64,000 bases of DNA, taken from contig JASEFS010000014.1 of NCBI GenBank assembly GCA_030018495.1, positions 17,119 through 81,118 of the forward strand, in the 5' to 3' direction. Source of the stretch: Deltaproteobacteria bacterium (GTDB lineage: Bacteria; Desulfobacterota; Desulfobaccia; Desulfobaccales; 0-14-0-80-60-11). Position 1 is the stretch's first letter. Each line of letters begins with the position of its first letter. Of this stretch, positions 35,942 through 43,888 are shown piece by piece. The position numbers and the translations under genes are program-made. Under the pieces are notes generated by a model. That model ran no database searches, was not told the origin of the DNA, and saw nothing but the letters and a program-made list of their open reading frames with translations.

Positions 35942-37798
35942 TCAGTGTCCGTGGCCGTTTCCCTTGCAGACTCCCAACGGACAATTTCCCGCCACGTGCG
36001 CCAGCCATTCGTCCCGGAAGCGCTCGATGGTGGTTTTCAAAAAGGAGTGGGGGCTCCAGCCCAAGGCGCAGTTGGCGCTCTCCACCATGTACTTGGAAAG
36101 CTTGACCAGCCGGTCCAGGTCGGCCTCTTCACCCTGGCCCGCGGCGATCCGGCACACCATCTCGTACAGCACCCGGGTGCCGCGGCGGCAGGGCAGGCAA
36201 AAGCCGCAGGACTCGTGCTGAAAGAAGGACATCAGGCACTTGACCACGTCCACGATGCAGGTGGTGTCATCCATGACCAGCATGGTGCCGGAGCCCAGGG
36301 CGCCCTCCACCGCCATCATGGCCTTGTATTCCAGGGGGGTGTCCACGTGCTCCGGGAGAATGAAGCCTGAAGCCGCGCCGCCCGGCTGCACCGCCTTTAA
36401 GGCGCGGCCGTGGCGCACGCCGCCGCCGATGGAATTGATCAAAGTGGACAGAGGCAGGCCCATGTTGGCTTCCACGATGCCGGGCTTATTGACATGGCCC
36501 ACCACCTGAAAGATCTTGGTGCCCTTGGAGTCCTCGGTGCCCTTGGCCTTATACCAATCCGCGCCTCGGACGATGATGTCCGGTACGCTGGCCAGAGACT
36601 CCACATTGTTGACGATGGTGGGTTTGTACCAGACGCCAACCTGGCCGGGGAACGGCGGCTTTACCCGAGGGTAGCCCCGCTCGCCCTGGATGGAATTGAT
36701 GAGCGCGGTTTCCTCGCCGCAGACATACGAGCCGCCGCCGGTCTGTATCTGGATATGGAAAGAGAAATTGGTGCCGAAAATATTGTCGCCCAAAAAGCCC
36801 CGCTCCATGGCCTGGTCGATGGCGTTCTGGAGGCGGTGCATGGACAGGTAATACTCACCCCGCACGTAGATATAGCCCTGGTGCGCGCCCACCGCGTAGC
36901 CCGCGATGGCCATGCCTTCCAAGACCCGGTGGGGATCGCCCTCCATAAGATAGCGGTCTTTGATGGTGCCGGGTTCGCCTTCATCCGCGTTGCAGACGAT
37001 ATATTTGGGGAATACGGGCGACGGCCGGGTGAAGGACCACTTCAACCCGGTGGGAAAGCCGGCGCCGCCCCGGCCCCGGAGGCCCGACTCTTTCACCACC
37101 TCCACCACCTCCTCGTCGGTCATGGAGGTGACGGCCTTTTTCAAGCCTTCGTAGCCGCCCCGGGAAACATAGTCGTCCAGGCTCATGGGGTCGATCTGAT
37201 CCACGTTCCTGAGCAAGGTCAATTCATCGGGGCTGGGCGGGTACTCGCTCAACGGGTTGGTGCTGCGGCGGAGCTGGCGGTAGTCCGGAGCCTTGCCGGC
37301 CCGGTAGTCGGCCAGGATGCTCTTGATGCGCTCGGGCGTGAGCCTGCCGTGCACCACTTCGTTGATCTCCATGGCCGGGGCCACTTCGCACACCCCCAGG
37401 CAAGCCGTATGCTCCAAGGTGAACAGGCCGTCAGCGGTGGTTTCCCCCACCTCCTTGAGGCCCAACTCGTCCTTGAGCACATCCACCAGGTTGTCCACCC
37501 CCATGATGTGGCAGGGCGGGGATTCGCAAAGTCTAATGATATATTTGCCCCGGGGCTGCGTCGAGAACATGGTGTAGAAGCTCAGGACGCCGTAAAGATA
37601 GGCGTACGGCAGGTTCATTTCCCGGGACACCTGCTGCAGGGCCTCCATGGGCAGCCAGTTGCCGCAGAGATTCTGCACCGCGTGGAGAGCGGGCAGCAGG
37701 CCGCCTTTGATCCGCTTGAATTTGCCGCAGACTTCCTGAATGCCGGCTACTTGTTCGGGGCTTAAAGACGCGCTGACGGGGCGTTTTATTTCCAGCAT
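35942..37798 (-). CDS. nuoEF: NADH-quinone oxidoreductase NuoE-NuoF fusion
   Basis: A 618-residue fusion of two NADH-module subunits that are normally separate. Residues about 1-160 are NuoE: a thioredoxin-like 2Fe-2S domain with CESPPC and CLGVC ligand pairs and the LYGVLSFYTMF segment. Residues about 185-618 are NuoF: the FMN/NADH-binding GRGGAGFPTGLKW, NADEGEPGT, and cluster N3 ligands in SCGFCLPCRRG plus a later cysteine. The joint is a 25-residue linker. It is the first gene of the operon, behind a sigma-70-like promoter. Electrons from NADH enter here and pass through NuoG. Confidence 0.95.
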   Translation of the reverse strand: MLEIKRPVSASLSPEQVAGIQEVCGKFKRIKGGLLPALHAVQNLCGNWLPMEALQQVSREMNLPYAYLYGVLSFYTMFSTQPRGKYIIRLCESPPCHIMGVDNLVDVLKDELGLKEVGETTADGLFTLEHTACLGVCEVAPAMEINEVVHGRLTPERIKSILADYRAGKAPDYRQLRRSTNPLSEYPPSPDELTLLRNVDQIDPMSLDDYVSRGGYEGLKKAVTSMTDEEVVEVVKESGLRGRGGAGFPTGLKWSFTRPSPVFPKYIVCNADEGEPGTIKDRYLMEGDPHRVLEGMAIAGYAVGAHQGYIYVRGEYYLSMHRLQNAIDQAMERGFLGDNIFGTNFSFHIQIQTGGGSYVCGEETALINSIQGERGYPRVKPPFPGQVGVWYKPTIVNNVESLASVPDIIVRGADWYKAKGTEDSKGTKIFQVVGHVNKPGIVEANMGLPLSTLINSIGGGVRHGRALKAVQPGGAASGFILPEHVDTPLEYKAMMAVEGALGSGTMLVMDDTTCIVDVVKCLMSFFQHESCGFCLPCRRGTRVLYEMVCRIAAGQGEEADLDRLVKLSKYMVESANCALGWSPHSFLKTTIERFRDEWLAHVAGNCPLGVCKGNGHGH

Positions 37799-37846
37799 GA
37801 TTAGTCCAAGGGAAGGAAAATTGTGAAAAATTTCTTTAGCTCTTGA

Positions 37847-37875
37847 TTTTTAATCCCAACAGGGCGGGCTGTCAA
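37847..37875 (-). promoter_or_regulatory. Promoter of the nuo operon
   Basis: On the minus strand, TTGACA (37870-37875) and TAAAAA (37847-37852) are separated by exactly 17 bases, 49 bases ahead of the nuoEF ATG. The leader would be about 40 bases. No operator-like dyad is visible. Confidence 0.65.
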
Positions 37876-38204
37876 GAACTTTTTTGGAAAAAATGGACAG
37901 CCGGGGAAGCAGCAGTCAGCAGTCAGTAGTCAGCAGTCAGTAGTCAGTAGTCAGTAGTCAGTAGCCAGTAGTCAGTAGTCAGTGGGCAGTGGTCAGAATG
38001 TAGGGCGCGCTCTGCGCGCCTAACTAAGCGGCCAGTGGCCAGTGGTTAGTGGTCAGTGGCCAGTGGAAAGGGGAGGGATTATTGCTAAATGTTTACATAT
38101 AACTATCACATGTTCGGCGCGCGCGGCGCGCCCTATATTCTGATTACTGGTAACTGGTAACCGGTTTTTGCCTGACATCTGGCACCTGGCACCTGGCACC
38201 TGCC
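37876..38204. repeat. Heptad-repeat region with facing arrays
   Basis: About 330 bases without a gene. 37911-37997 is a long 7-bp array (CAGTAGT with CAGCAGT, CAGTGGG variants); 38031-38069 continues with CAGTGGC/CAGTGGT units. The right arm, 38140-38167, contains TACTGGTAACTGGTAACCGG, the reverse-complement type. TGGCACC is repeated at 38179-38202. Two GCGCGC palindromes (38003-38020 and 38115-38135) sit in between. Confidence 0.75.
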
Positions 38205-38771
38205 CTAACGCCAGAACAGGGCCCGGCGGCCCAGGACCTTGAGCCAGGCCGCGCCTTCCCTCAGGGCCATCTTGGTGAGCCAGAGATAGCGGCGGTTTTG
38301 CCAGTATGTCCTCAGGACCCCCGGGACCGGCAGGGAATAGAGGTCAATCTGATGCGGGTGGAAATGGCGGCGAAAGAGATAGCGGGCCCGGCGGATATGG
38401 AGGCCGTCGGAGACCAGGGCGACGCTGGCCAGGTTGAGGTCCTGCACCACCGGCAGGGTGTGGCGGGCCGAAGCCAGGGTATTTTTGCTCTCTTCTTCCA
38501 GGATGAGGCGGCCGGCCAGGCGGTCCCGCATCTCCGCTCCCCAGTTATCCTCAGTCCAGGCCAGGGCATAGTCCGCCATGGCCCTGGCCTCGGTCAGATG
38601 GGTGCCATGGGTGGGCCCGCCGGTGATTATGACGTAAGCCTCGCCGCCCTGCTCCTGCCACACCGCGATGGCATGCTCCAGGCGCATGCGGCCGATGCGG
38701 CCGGGCCGGCCCTGGGCGTTCAGGCGGGCCCCTAAGACTATCAGGGCGTCCAGAGTTCGGTGCTCAGGCAT
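38205..38771 (-). CDS. YdcF-family (DUF218) protein
   Basis: A 188-residue protein of the DUF218/YdcF family, Rossmann-like proteins that include the vancomycin-sensitivity SanA group. Marks are LIVLGARLNAQG near the start, VIITGG, EEESKNTLASA and ALVSDGLHIRRARYLF. The open frame extends 21 codons further up, but those codons are heptad-repeat sequence, so ATG 38771 is preferred. No membrane helix is present, unlike SanA. Function unknown; envelope biogenesis is often suggested. Confidence 0.85.
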   Translation of the reverse strand: MPEHRTLDALIVLGARLNAQGRPGRIGRMRLEHAIAVWQEQGGEAYVIITGGPTHGTHLTEARAMADYALAWTEDNWGAEMRDRLAGRLILEEESKNTLASARHTLPVVQDLNLASVALVSDGLHIRRARYLFRRHFHPHQIDLYSLPVPGVLRTYWQNRRYLWLTKMALREGAAWLKVLGRRALFWR

Positions 38772-38837
38772 AAGCAGTGACCAGTGGCCAGTAATCAGTA
38801 ACGTATTCTTATTGGCGGGGAGTGTCCGCCCCACAAC

Positions 38838-39584
38838 TCACGATCGCCGCTTGCGCCGCTCCTTGCGGGTGGCGGCCTTCCAGGCCGGTTCATCCTTCTT
38901 GCGGCCCGCCTTGCCCGCTTTCTTCATCATTTCAGCAAAATCCACGGCCAGCGCGCCGGCGGGCGGCAGAGGGAAATCCTCTTTGGCCGGTTTGGGTTTG
39001 GGCTTTGGCTTTTCCGGTACTTTCGGAAGCGGCGGCGCCTGGACGAATTCTTGGGGAACGGCGGAAGAGGAAAGAAAAAGGTTTTCACCATACGGTTGAA
39101 AAGCCACCCCGGCCCGGGCCGCAGCCCGCGCCTGGACGGTGATCAGGACGGGCTCCGGTGAGCGGCGTTTGCCCAGTTTAAGGGCAATCTCAGGGGTGAC
39201 AGCCAGGACAATCTCCTGGCCGATCGGCGGCCTAAGCCCATGTTCGACCACCACGGCGTGGGCCTTGGGCGGGACCGCGGCATAGAGCAGGGCAGGGGGG
39301 GCTTCTCCCGGGGGCCGCCTTAGTGCCGCGGGCTTGGGCGCCACACTCCGGATCTTATCAGCCAGGATCTCCAACCGGGGCGATTGACTCAGGGCCGCGG
39401 TCTGGTCCAAATGATGCCGCCTAATATGGCCCCAGCCCGGCTCCGAGCCCAAGGCCGCCAAAAGTTGCTTGATGGAAACAAAGCCCTCGGCATCCAATAC
39501 CAGGCCGAACTCGTCGGGCCGGTGGCAGAGGATGTAGGTGAGCATTTTGGCCAGGGCTTCCAATTGGGAAGGCAACCGCGTCAT
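38838..39584 (-). CDS. KptA/Tpt1-like protein with lost catalytic signatures
   Basis: A 248-residue protein that follows the KptA (RNA 2'-phosphotransferase) pattern: LAKMLTYILCHRPDEFGLVLDAEG at the N terminus, a winged-helix-like domain, and a C-terminal NAD-binding-like half. As I recall the family, the catalytic Arg-His is here Cys-His, the QGHS stretch after IRSV is absent, the LYHGT motif is LYAAV, and the Arg of the R-x-HVHLS strand is missing. It is therefore probably not an active 2'-phosphotransferase. Residues about 185-248 are a Pro/Lys-rich basic tail. It could bind RNA or NAD, or act through a partner. Confidence 0.65.
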   Translation of the reverse strand: MTRLPSQLEALAKMLTYILCHRPDEFGLVLDAEGFVSIKQLLAALGSEPGWGHIRRHHLDQTAALSQSPRLEILADKIRSVAPKPAALRRPPGEAPPALLYAAVPPKAHAVVVEHGLRPPIGQEIVLAVTPEIALKLGKRRSPEPVLITVQARAAARAGVAFQPYGENLFLSSSAVPQEFVQAPPLPKVPEKPKPKPKPAKEDFPLPPAGALAVDFAEMMKKAGKAGRKKDEPAWKAATRKERRKRRS

Positions 39585-39792
39585 GAATCTATCCTGAGAA
39601 ATTCCTCAAGCCCTCAAAAGTTAACTGAAATCCTTAACGCCGTAGGAAGGAAAGCGAAACGCCTCCTGCCATTAGGGTTAAAGCGGCACAGGCAGACCGC
39701 CTGCGCCACTCTTAAGGCTCATGGTTTTTTCGCCTTTTTTCCCTTTCCCCTTTTCCCCTCTTGCCCCTTTCCTGGAATCTACCATTCGGGTG

Positions 39793-39820
39793 TTGACAAG
39801 ACAAGGAAAGATGCTAATTT
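39793..39820 (+). promoter_or_regulatory. Promoter of the HExxH operon
   Basis: TTGACA at 39793-39798 and TAATTT at 39815-39820 with a 16-base spacer, 21 bases before the ATG at 39841. Nearby 39684-39708 is a CACAGGC-type palindrome. Confidence 0.5.
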
Positions 39821-39840
39821 TATACGGATAAGGATTTACC

Positions 39841-40377
39841 ATGGAGCGCCGCTGCTTTGACAGTAATCATCGGGAGTTGCTCTGCGAGGCTCAAGTCATC
39901 GCGGAGGAGATGACTTCCGACTTTTTCAAGCTGAATCATAGCCATTGGCAGCGGTGGCGCTATGATATTCTTACCCTGGAGCACCTGCGCTCCGAAGAGG
40001 TTTCGCCCCATGCCCTGGCCTTACTGGCCAAATACCAGGGGCTGCCGCCGGACAGTTCCCTTAACTCCGTGGCCTTCGACTTCTACCGCATCTGTCTCCA
40101 GGATCACAACATTTTGAGGACCCTGACGTCCGGCCGGGGTTTGGCAGCCCTGCCGCTGTTCAGTTATATTTTAACCCATGAGTTGGTTCATGTGGTGCGT
40201 TTCAGCCGTTTTCAGGCGAGATTCGAGGCCACCTGGCCGGAAAAGCTGGCTGAAGAGGCCCATGTGCACCGTTTAACGCAAGACATTCTGGCGCCGCTGA
40301 ATTTTCTCGAACTGGCGCCGGTCTTTAATTTCTATGAAACCAGTTGGCAAGGAGGTTGGCGGTATGCCCATCTATGA
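39841..40377 (+). CDS. HExxH putative metalloprotease, unknown family
   Basis: A 178-residue protein I cannot place in a named family. The zinc-binding motif HELVHVVRF (about residues 117-125) and a downstream EEAHVHR (about 141-147) that could give the third ligand point to a gluzincin-like small metallopeptidase. It lacks a signal peptide. The end overlaps the FmdB gene by 14 bases, so the two are translationally coupled. A promoter lies just upstream. Whether it is catalytic is not shown by sequence. Confidence 0.7.
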   Translation: MERRCFDSNHRELLCEAQVIAEEMTSDFFKLNHSHWQRWRYDILTLEHLRSEEVSPHALALLAKYQGLPPDSSLNSVAFDFYRICLQDHNILRTLTSGRGLAALPLFSYILTHELVHVVRFSRFQARFEATWPEKLAEEAHVHRLTQDILAPLNFLELAPVFNFYETSWQGGWRYAHL

Positions 40378-40669
40378 GTATCAATGCGCCGCCTGTGGTC
40401 GGGTCACGGAAAAATGGCAGAAATTTTCGGAAGCGCCTCTGACGATCTGCCCACATTGCGGCGGGAGTCTCAACAAACTTATCAGTAACTGTTCCTTTCA
40501 CCTCAAAGGCAGCGGCTGGTACGTCACTGATTATGCCGGCGGCGGACGGCCAAATTCCAGCACTCCCGAAAAAGCGGACACGGCAGGTAAAAGCGCCGGC
40601 AGCGGCACGGGAGAAAAGTCCGAGGCCTCGGCGAAGTCCGAGTCGTCTGCCGCGTCAAAGATAAAATGA
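40364..40669 (+). CDS. FmdB-family zinc ribbon protein
   Basis: A 101-residue protein starting at MPIYEYQC, the invariant opening of the FmdB/CxxC_CxxC_SSSS family, with zinc-ribbon cysteines CAACG and CPHCGG. The second half is a low-complexity Ser/Lys/Gly tail, a common feature. An AAGGAGG ribosome-binding site lies within the end of the HExxH gene. FmdB was named as a putative regulator of the formamidase gene; the molecular role is not known. Confidence 0.9.
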   Translation: MPIYEYQCAACGRVTEKWQKFSEAPLTICPHCGGSLNKLISNCSFHLKGSGWYVTDYAGGGRPNSSTPEKADTAGKSAGSGTGEKSEASAKSESSAASKIK

Positions 40670-40712
40670 GGAACCTGTTAACATTCCCCGTCGGGGAAGA
40701 AAGTGAGCATTT

Positions 40713-41291
40713 GTGGCAGAAATCAAAAGCGCTCTGGAAATAGCCTTGGAAAAAGCGGAGCGCTATGGCCGAGCTACCAAAGAGGAACTTCGTAAAGAAG
40801 AATACCTGGAAAAAGGGCGGCAACTGGCGGTCCAGTTCTTAAAGGAAGAGGGCGATTTGGCCGCGGAGCTGGCGAAGCTCCCTCCCGAAGCCAGGGACGC
40901 GGCCAAGCAGGCGGTAAAGGAAGTGCTGGTGCGAAACATCGCCCTTCCCCGGGAAGAAACCGTGGACCCTCGGGCGGTGCGGGCCCTGGAAGGCCTGCTC
41001 CTGGTAGCCTCCAACCAAAAGGGCATGACCCGGCTCAAGGAAGAAGTGCAGCAGCTCTGGCAGCAATTTCTCATGGCTCGGAATTCGGCGCTGCAGCAGC
41101 TTAAAGCCAGCTTCAGCCAGCAGGTCAGAAATGTCACCCAGGCCCTGGAGGCCCAGTACGGCCAGAGGATGAAGGTGGAAGTGGAACACCTGCCCCAATT
41201 CCAGGAAGAATGGCGCAAGTTTGAGACGAACCTCATCCAGCAGTTCGAACCCATCCTGGAAGACCGCAAGACCAGGATGCTGACCTTGTAG
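40713..41291 (+). CDS. Conserved helical protein of unknown function
   Basis: A 192-residue, almost entirely alpha-helical and charged protein, opening with a GTG codon (VAEIKSALEIALEKAERYG). Long amphipathic helices predominate (EEVQQLWQQFLMARNSALQQ, then SFSQQVRNVTQALEAQ). The EIKSALEIALEKAE start resembles a family I tentatively associate with DUF6657. No enzyme motif. Third gene of the HExxH-FmdB operon. It ends at a heptad-repeat gap. Confidence 0.7.
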   Translation: MAEIKSALEIALEKAERYGRATKEELRKEEYLEKGRQLAVQFLKEEGDLAAELAKLPPEARDAAKQAVKEVLVRNIALPREETVDPRAVRALEGLLLVASNQKGMTRLKEEVQQLWQQFLMARNSALQQLKASFSQQVRNVTQALEAQYGQRMKVEVEHLPQFQEEWRKFETNLIQQFEPILEDRKTRMLTL

Positions 41292-41354
41292 CAGTGGCCA
41301 GTGGCCAGTGGTCAGTGGCCAGCAGACTGAAGACTGATTACTGATCACTGGCAA
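41291..41354. repeat. Inverted heptad-repeat pair overlapping a gene end
   Basis: Left arm 41291-41321 (CAGTGGC/CAGTGGT units) faces right arm 41324-41354 (reverse complement CAGTGAT/CAGTAAT/CAGTCTT units) with almost no centre. The right arm contributes the last codons (VASDQ) and the stop of the amidohydrolase gene on the minus strand. Confidence 0.75.
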
Positions 41355-42117
41355 CTTTTTCTCTCTCTCCCAAACGGCATACGCGGCGGAAGTTATCGGC
41401 CAGGACGGCTTGTAGCTGCTCGGAAGGCAGGTTGAGGCTGGTCACCTTGGCCAGTTCGTGGGCCGGGTGGCCGAAGGGGTAGTCGCTTCCGAAAAACAGT
41501 CGGCCGCTGCCGTAACGTCCTAAATAATCTTCTATTTCCCTCCTCGAAGCCAGAGCGGTGTCGGCATGAACATAAGGCAAGGCAAAAAGGCCGGTCCGCT
41601 CCAAAGCCGCATAGCCGCCGTTTAAGCCTCCCAGGTGCGGGATGATCAGAGGCACCTGGGGCGGCAACAATTTCTCTGCAAAAAGCAGGGTATTGGCGAA
41701 GGTCTCTTCCAAAAGAATGGGCAGCCCTTTTTTCTGCACCACCTCCAAAAATTCCCGGCAGCGGGGATCGTCGTAGTGGTATTCCGGTTCATTGGCGTGC
41801 CGGTGCCACTTGACCGCGACGTACCCCGACCCCAGGTCTTCATAGGCAAAATCGTTCCAGACGAAAAAATACCTGGAAATCTCAATTTCCGGGTCGTTCA
41901 GTTCCCGCAGGTAACGATGTGCAGCCCGTCGGCAGGCCTGCCAGGCCGGCGTATCGGTGAAGTTGTAATCGTACCGGTCGTAAATATCCTCCACCGGTGG
42001 GATAAGCCCGGCTCCCCTAATGCCGGCCTCCTCAAGCAGCGGACGGATGCCCTCCCAGCCCCAGGAGACGTTTTGGACGCCGCAGTGGATGTGGCTGTCG
42101 ATGACTATTCTGTCCAT
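41338..42117 (-). CDS. Amidohydrolase-2-family (TIM barrel) hydrolase
   Basis: A 259-residue amidohydrolase-family protein. The first metal motif is DSHIHCG (residues 7-13), a mid-chain VPLIIPHLGG provides a further histidine, and the late FGSDYPFGHP carries the catalytic aspartate. The group includes decarboxylases and lactone hydrolases; the substrate is unknown. It is the last gene of a four-gene minus-strand run behind the CDP-alcohol phosphotransferase (30-base gap). Its C terminus is encoded by an inverted heptad array. Confidence 0.85.
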   Translation of the reverse strand: MDRIVIDSHIHCGVQNVSWGWEGIRPLLEEAGIRGAGLIPPVEDIYDRYDYNFTDTPAWQACRRAAHRYLRELNDPEIEISRYFFVWNDFAYEDLGSGYVAVKWHRHANEPEYHYDDPRCREFLEVVQKKGLPILLEETFANTLLFAEKLLPPQVPLIIPHLGGLNGGYAALERTGLFALPYVHADTALASRREIEDYLGRYGSGRLFFGSDYPFGHPAHELAKVTSLNLPSEQLQAVLADNFRRVCRLGEREKVASDQ

Positions 42118-42147
42118 GTATCCGTTAGGTGATATCAGCCTTGAAAG

Positions 42148-43536
42148 TTAATCAGGACGACGCCGCCGGGAAAGGAACAGGCCGAAGAGGTTGATCCCTA
42201 TGGCAGTGGCGATAATGAACCAGTCCAGGACGCTAAAAAGGGCGCAAAGCAGTATCAGATAGAAGTAGTCCCGGCTGACGGCTTCGTTCAACATCTTTTC
42301 CGGCCCTGAGGCGAACTCTTTCTTGCTTAGGGGGGAAAGCCCGCCAGAGGTTTGCCGGCGCCTCTCCTGCAAGGGGTTGGTGAGCCGCCAGCACCAGGCG
42401 TAGCCGAAGGTAAGGGGGATTAATAAAAGAATAAATAAGGCCTGGCCTGTGGCGCGGTACCGGCCCACGGCAATCCCACAGAAAATGAGCAGGTTCAGGA
42501 TAGTGTCGCCGTAGAGGTCAAGCAGGCGGCCTTCCGGACTCTCCTGAAAGGTCAAGCGGGCCAGGAGGCCGTCGAGGGTGTCAAGGACGATGATCCAGGG
42601 CAGCAGCAGGGCGGCCCCCAGACCGGCCCAGTAATTGCCGACAAGAAAGCCAGCCACGGCCACCAAGCCGAGGAGCAGATCGGCTACCGTGATGCAATTC
42701 GGATGCACCAGGATGGCCTTATCCGCCAACCTGAGGAGAATATAGCGGGCCAGGCGGCGGTTCACCGAGCTTTCCAGGCAGCCCTCGCCCCAGGGAGAGC
42801 CGTGAGTCGCCATGACCAGGCGAAATGCTGCGTTCTTGACATCCTGGTCATTTTGTATAGAGGCGACCGCACCGGCCTCGGTTTCGATGCCCATGAGCCG
42901 GTTTCCCCGGGCCTGCTCAACGAAATACGGGAAGAGAGCGGCGTTCGGAGCCGCGTCCGGGACTTCCGCCAACCCCTGATTTTGCAGCCATGACCGCCAT
43001 CCCCGCCAGGCGGATTGCGAGAACAGGGCCAACCCCAGGACGCAATGGCTTCCGGACCCGGTGGCGAAATCGAAGGAAGTTATTAGATTTTCCTCCATAG
43101 ACACCCGCATAGCTGCCTGGATGCCCGGAGGCTGAGCCCCGGCCCGGCAGTCTGCGACAGCCAGGGCCAGCCCGCCTTCAGGCACCGGAGACCGGGAGAA
43201 CTCTGCCAAAACAGCCGGGGTGGTCAATATATCCGCGGCCATTACCAAGATGGAGCCGTTCTCGGTATTAGAAGGGGCCGGGAGCGGCAGGTCCTGCCAC
43301 CTGGAGAATACCTCCAGGGTGGCGCCGGCCGGTCCCTTCATCCTGGCCAGGCGCTTCTCCAATTGAGCGCGGGCGGCCGGGGGGGCCAGCAAACCGACCC
43401 TGGAGATGCCGGCGCGCCAGAGGCTGAAAATCAGGCGCTGCAGATATGGCAAGCCGACGATCGGGGCAAAGAGATGAGGAGGCAGCAACTGCCCCCGTTG
43501 GGTGGTGGGAATCAGGACCAGGGCTTGGGTTGCCAT
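42148..43536 (-). CDS. CDP-alcohol phosphotransferase fused to a degenerate nucleotidyltransferase
   Basis: A 462-residue fusion. The C-terminal half is a polytopic CDP-alcohol phosphotransferase with the full catalytic pattern D-x2-DG-x2-AR-x8-G-x3-D-x3-D: DTLDGLLAR, then GRLLDLYGD. The N-terminal half (about 1-240) follows the nucleotidyltransferase fold (PIVGLPYLQRLIFSL, VGLLAPP, ILVMAADIL) but lacks the GGxGTRL loop and has IPTTQRGQL instead. The layout recalls the archaeal and thermophile bifunctional inositol-phosphate cytidylyltransferase / di-inositol phosphate synthase. The frame is open 84 codons further up, yet ATG 43536 gives the sensible N terminus. It would make a phosphodiester lipid or solute at the inner membrane; the alcohol is unknown. 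Confidence 0.85.
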   Translation of the reverse strand: MATQALVLIPTTQRGQLLPPHLFAPIVGLPYLQRLIFSLWRAGISRVGLLAPPAARAQLEKRLARMKGPAGATLEVFSRWQDLPLPAPSNTENGSILVMAADILTTPAVLAEFSRSPVPEGGLALAVADCRAGAQPPGIQAAMRVSMEENLITSFDFATGSGSHCVLGLALFSQSAWRGWRSWLQNQGLAEVPDAAPNAALFPYFVEQARGNRLMGIETEAGAVASIQNDQDVKNAAFRLVMATHGSPWGEGCLESSVNRRLARYILLRLADKAILVHPNCITVADLLLGLVAVAGFLVGNYWAGLGAALLLPWIIVLDTLDGLLARLTFQESPEGRLLDLYGDTILNLLIFCGIAVGRYRATGQALFILLLIPLTFGYAWCWRLTNPLQERRRQTSGGLSPLSKKEFASGPEKMLNEAVSRDYFYLILLCALFSVLDWFIIATAIGINLFGLFLSRRRRPD

Positions 43537-43544
43537 CACGCCTT

Positions 43545-43886
43545 TCAGCAGGTCAGGTGCAGCGCTGCGGCCAAGCGCCGCTTTCCGGCTTGGGCGTTGA
43601 TCACCTGGACGGCCTGGCGGGTGGGCAGCTCCACCAGTTCGATGCCCTTGTCCTTGAGATAAGCGGCCAGCTCGGAATCCACCTGCATGCGGCCCGGCTG
43701 GCCTTTTCCAACTACCAGGACCTGGGGATCGGCGTCCAACACCTCGAAAATGTCCGGGAGCTGCAAAAGATGGCTTTCCTGACGCCACCAGTCCTTTTTG
43801 ATATGGCCCGGCCAGATGAGCAGATCCTGGGAATAGGAGACGCCGTCAATGACAATGTGCCCAAAGTCATAGCTGTCTATATGCAT
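43545..43886 (-). CDS. Mth938-like domain protein
   Basis: A 113-residue single-domain protein of the Mth938/NDUFAF3-like family. The pattern is clear: YDFGHIVIDGVSYSQDLLIW, then a WWRQESH turn, LVVGKGQPG and the C-terminal LPTRQAVQVIN. In mitochondria a relative (NDUFAF3) helps assemble complex I; the bacterial role is unknown. The open frame runs further upstream into the Slp gene, but MHIDSYDFG at 43886 is the family start, two bases after the Slp stop. It sits nine bases before the phosphotransferase gene. Confidence 0.88.
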   Translation of the reverse strand: MHIDSYDFGHIVIDGVSYSQDLLIWPGHIKKDWWRQESHLLQLPDIFEVLDADPQVLVVGKGQPGRMQVDSELAAYLKDKGIELVELPTRQAVQVINAQAGKRRLAAALHLTC

Positions 43887-43888
43887 TT

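Noticed and set aside
36410..37765. Long plus-strand open frame over nuoEF
   Set aside because: Exactly antisense to the fused subunit gene; rich in His/Gly/Ala as expected of a shadow frame.
37911..38069. Possible CRISPR array
   Set aside because: The repeats are contiguous 7-bp units without spacers of constant length and no cas genes are present.
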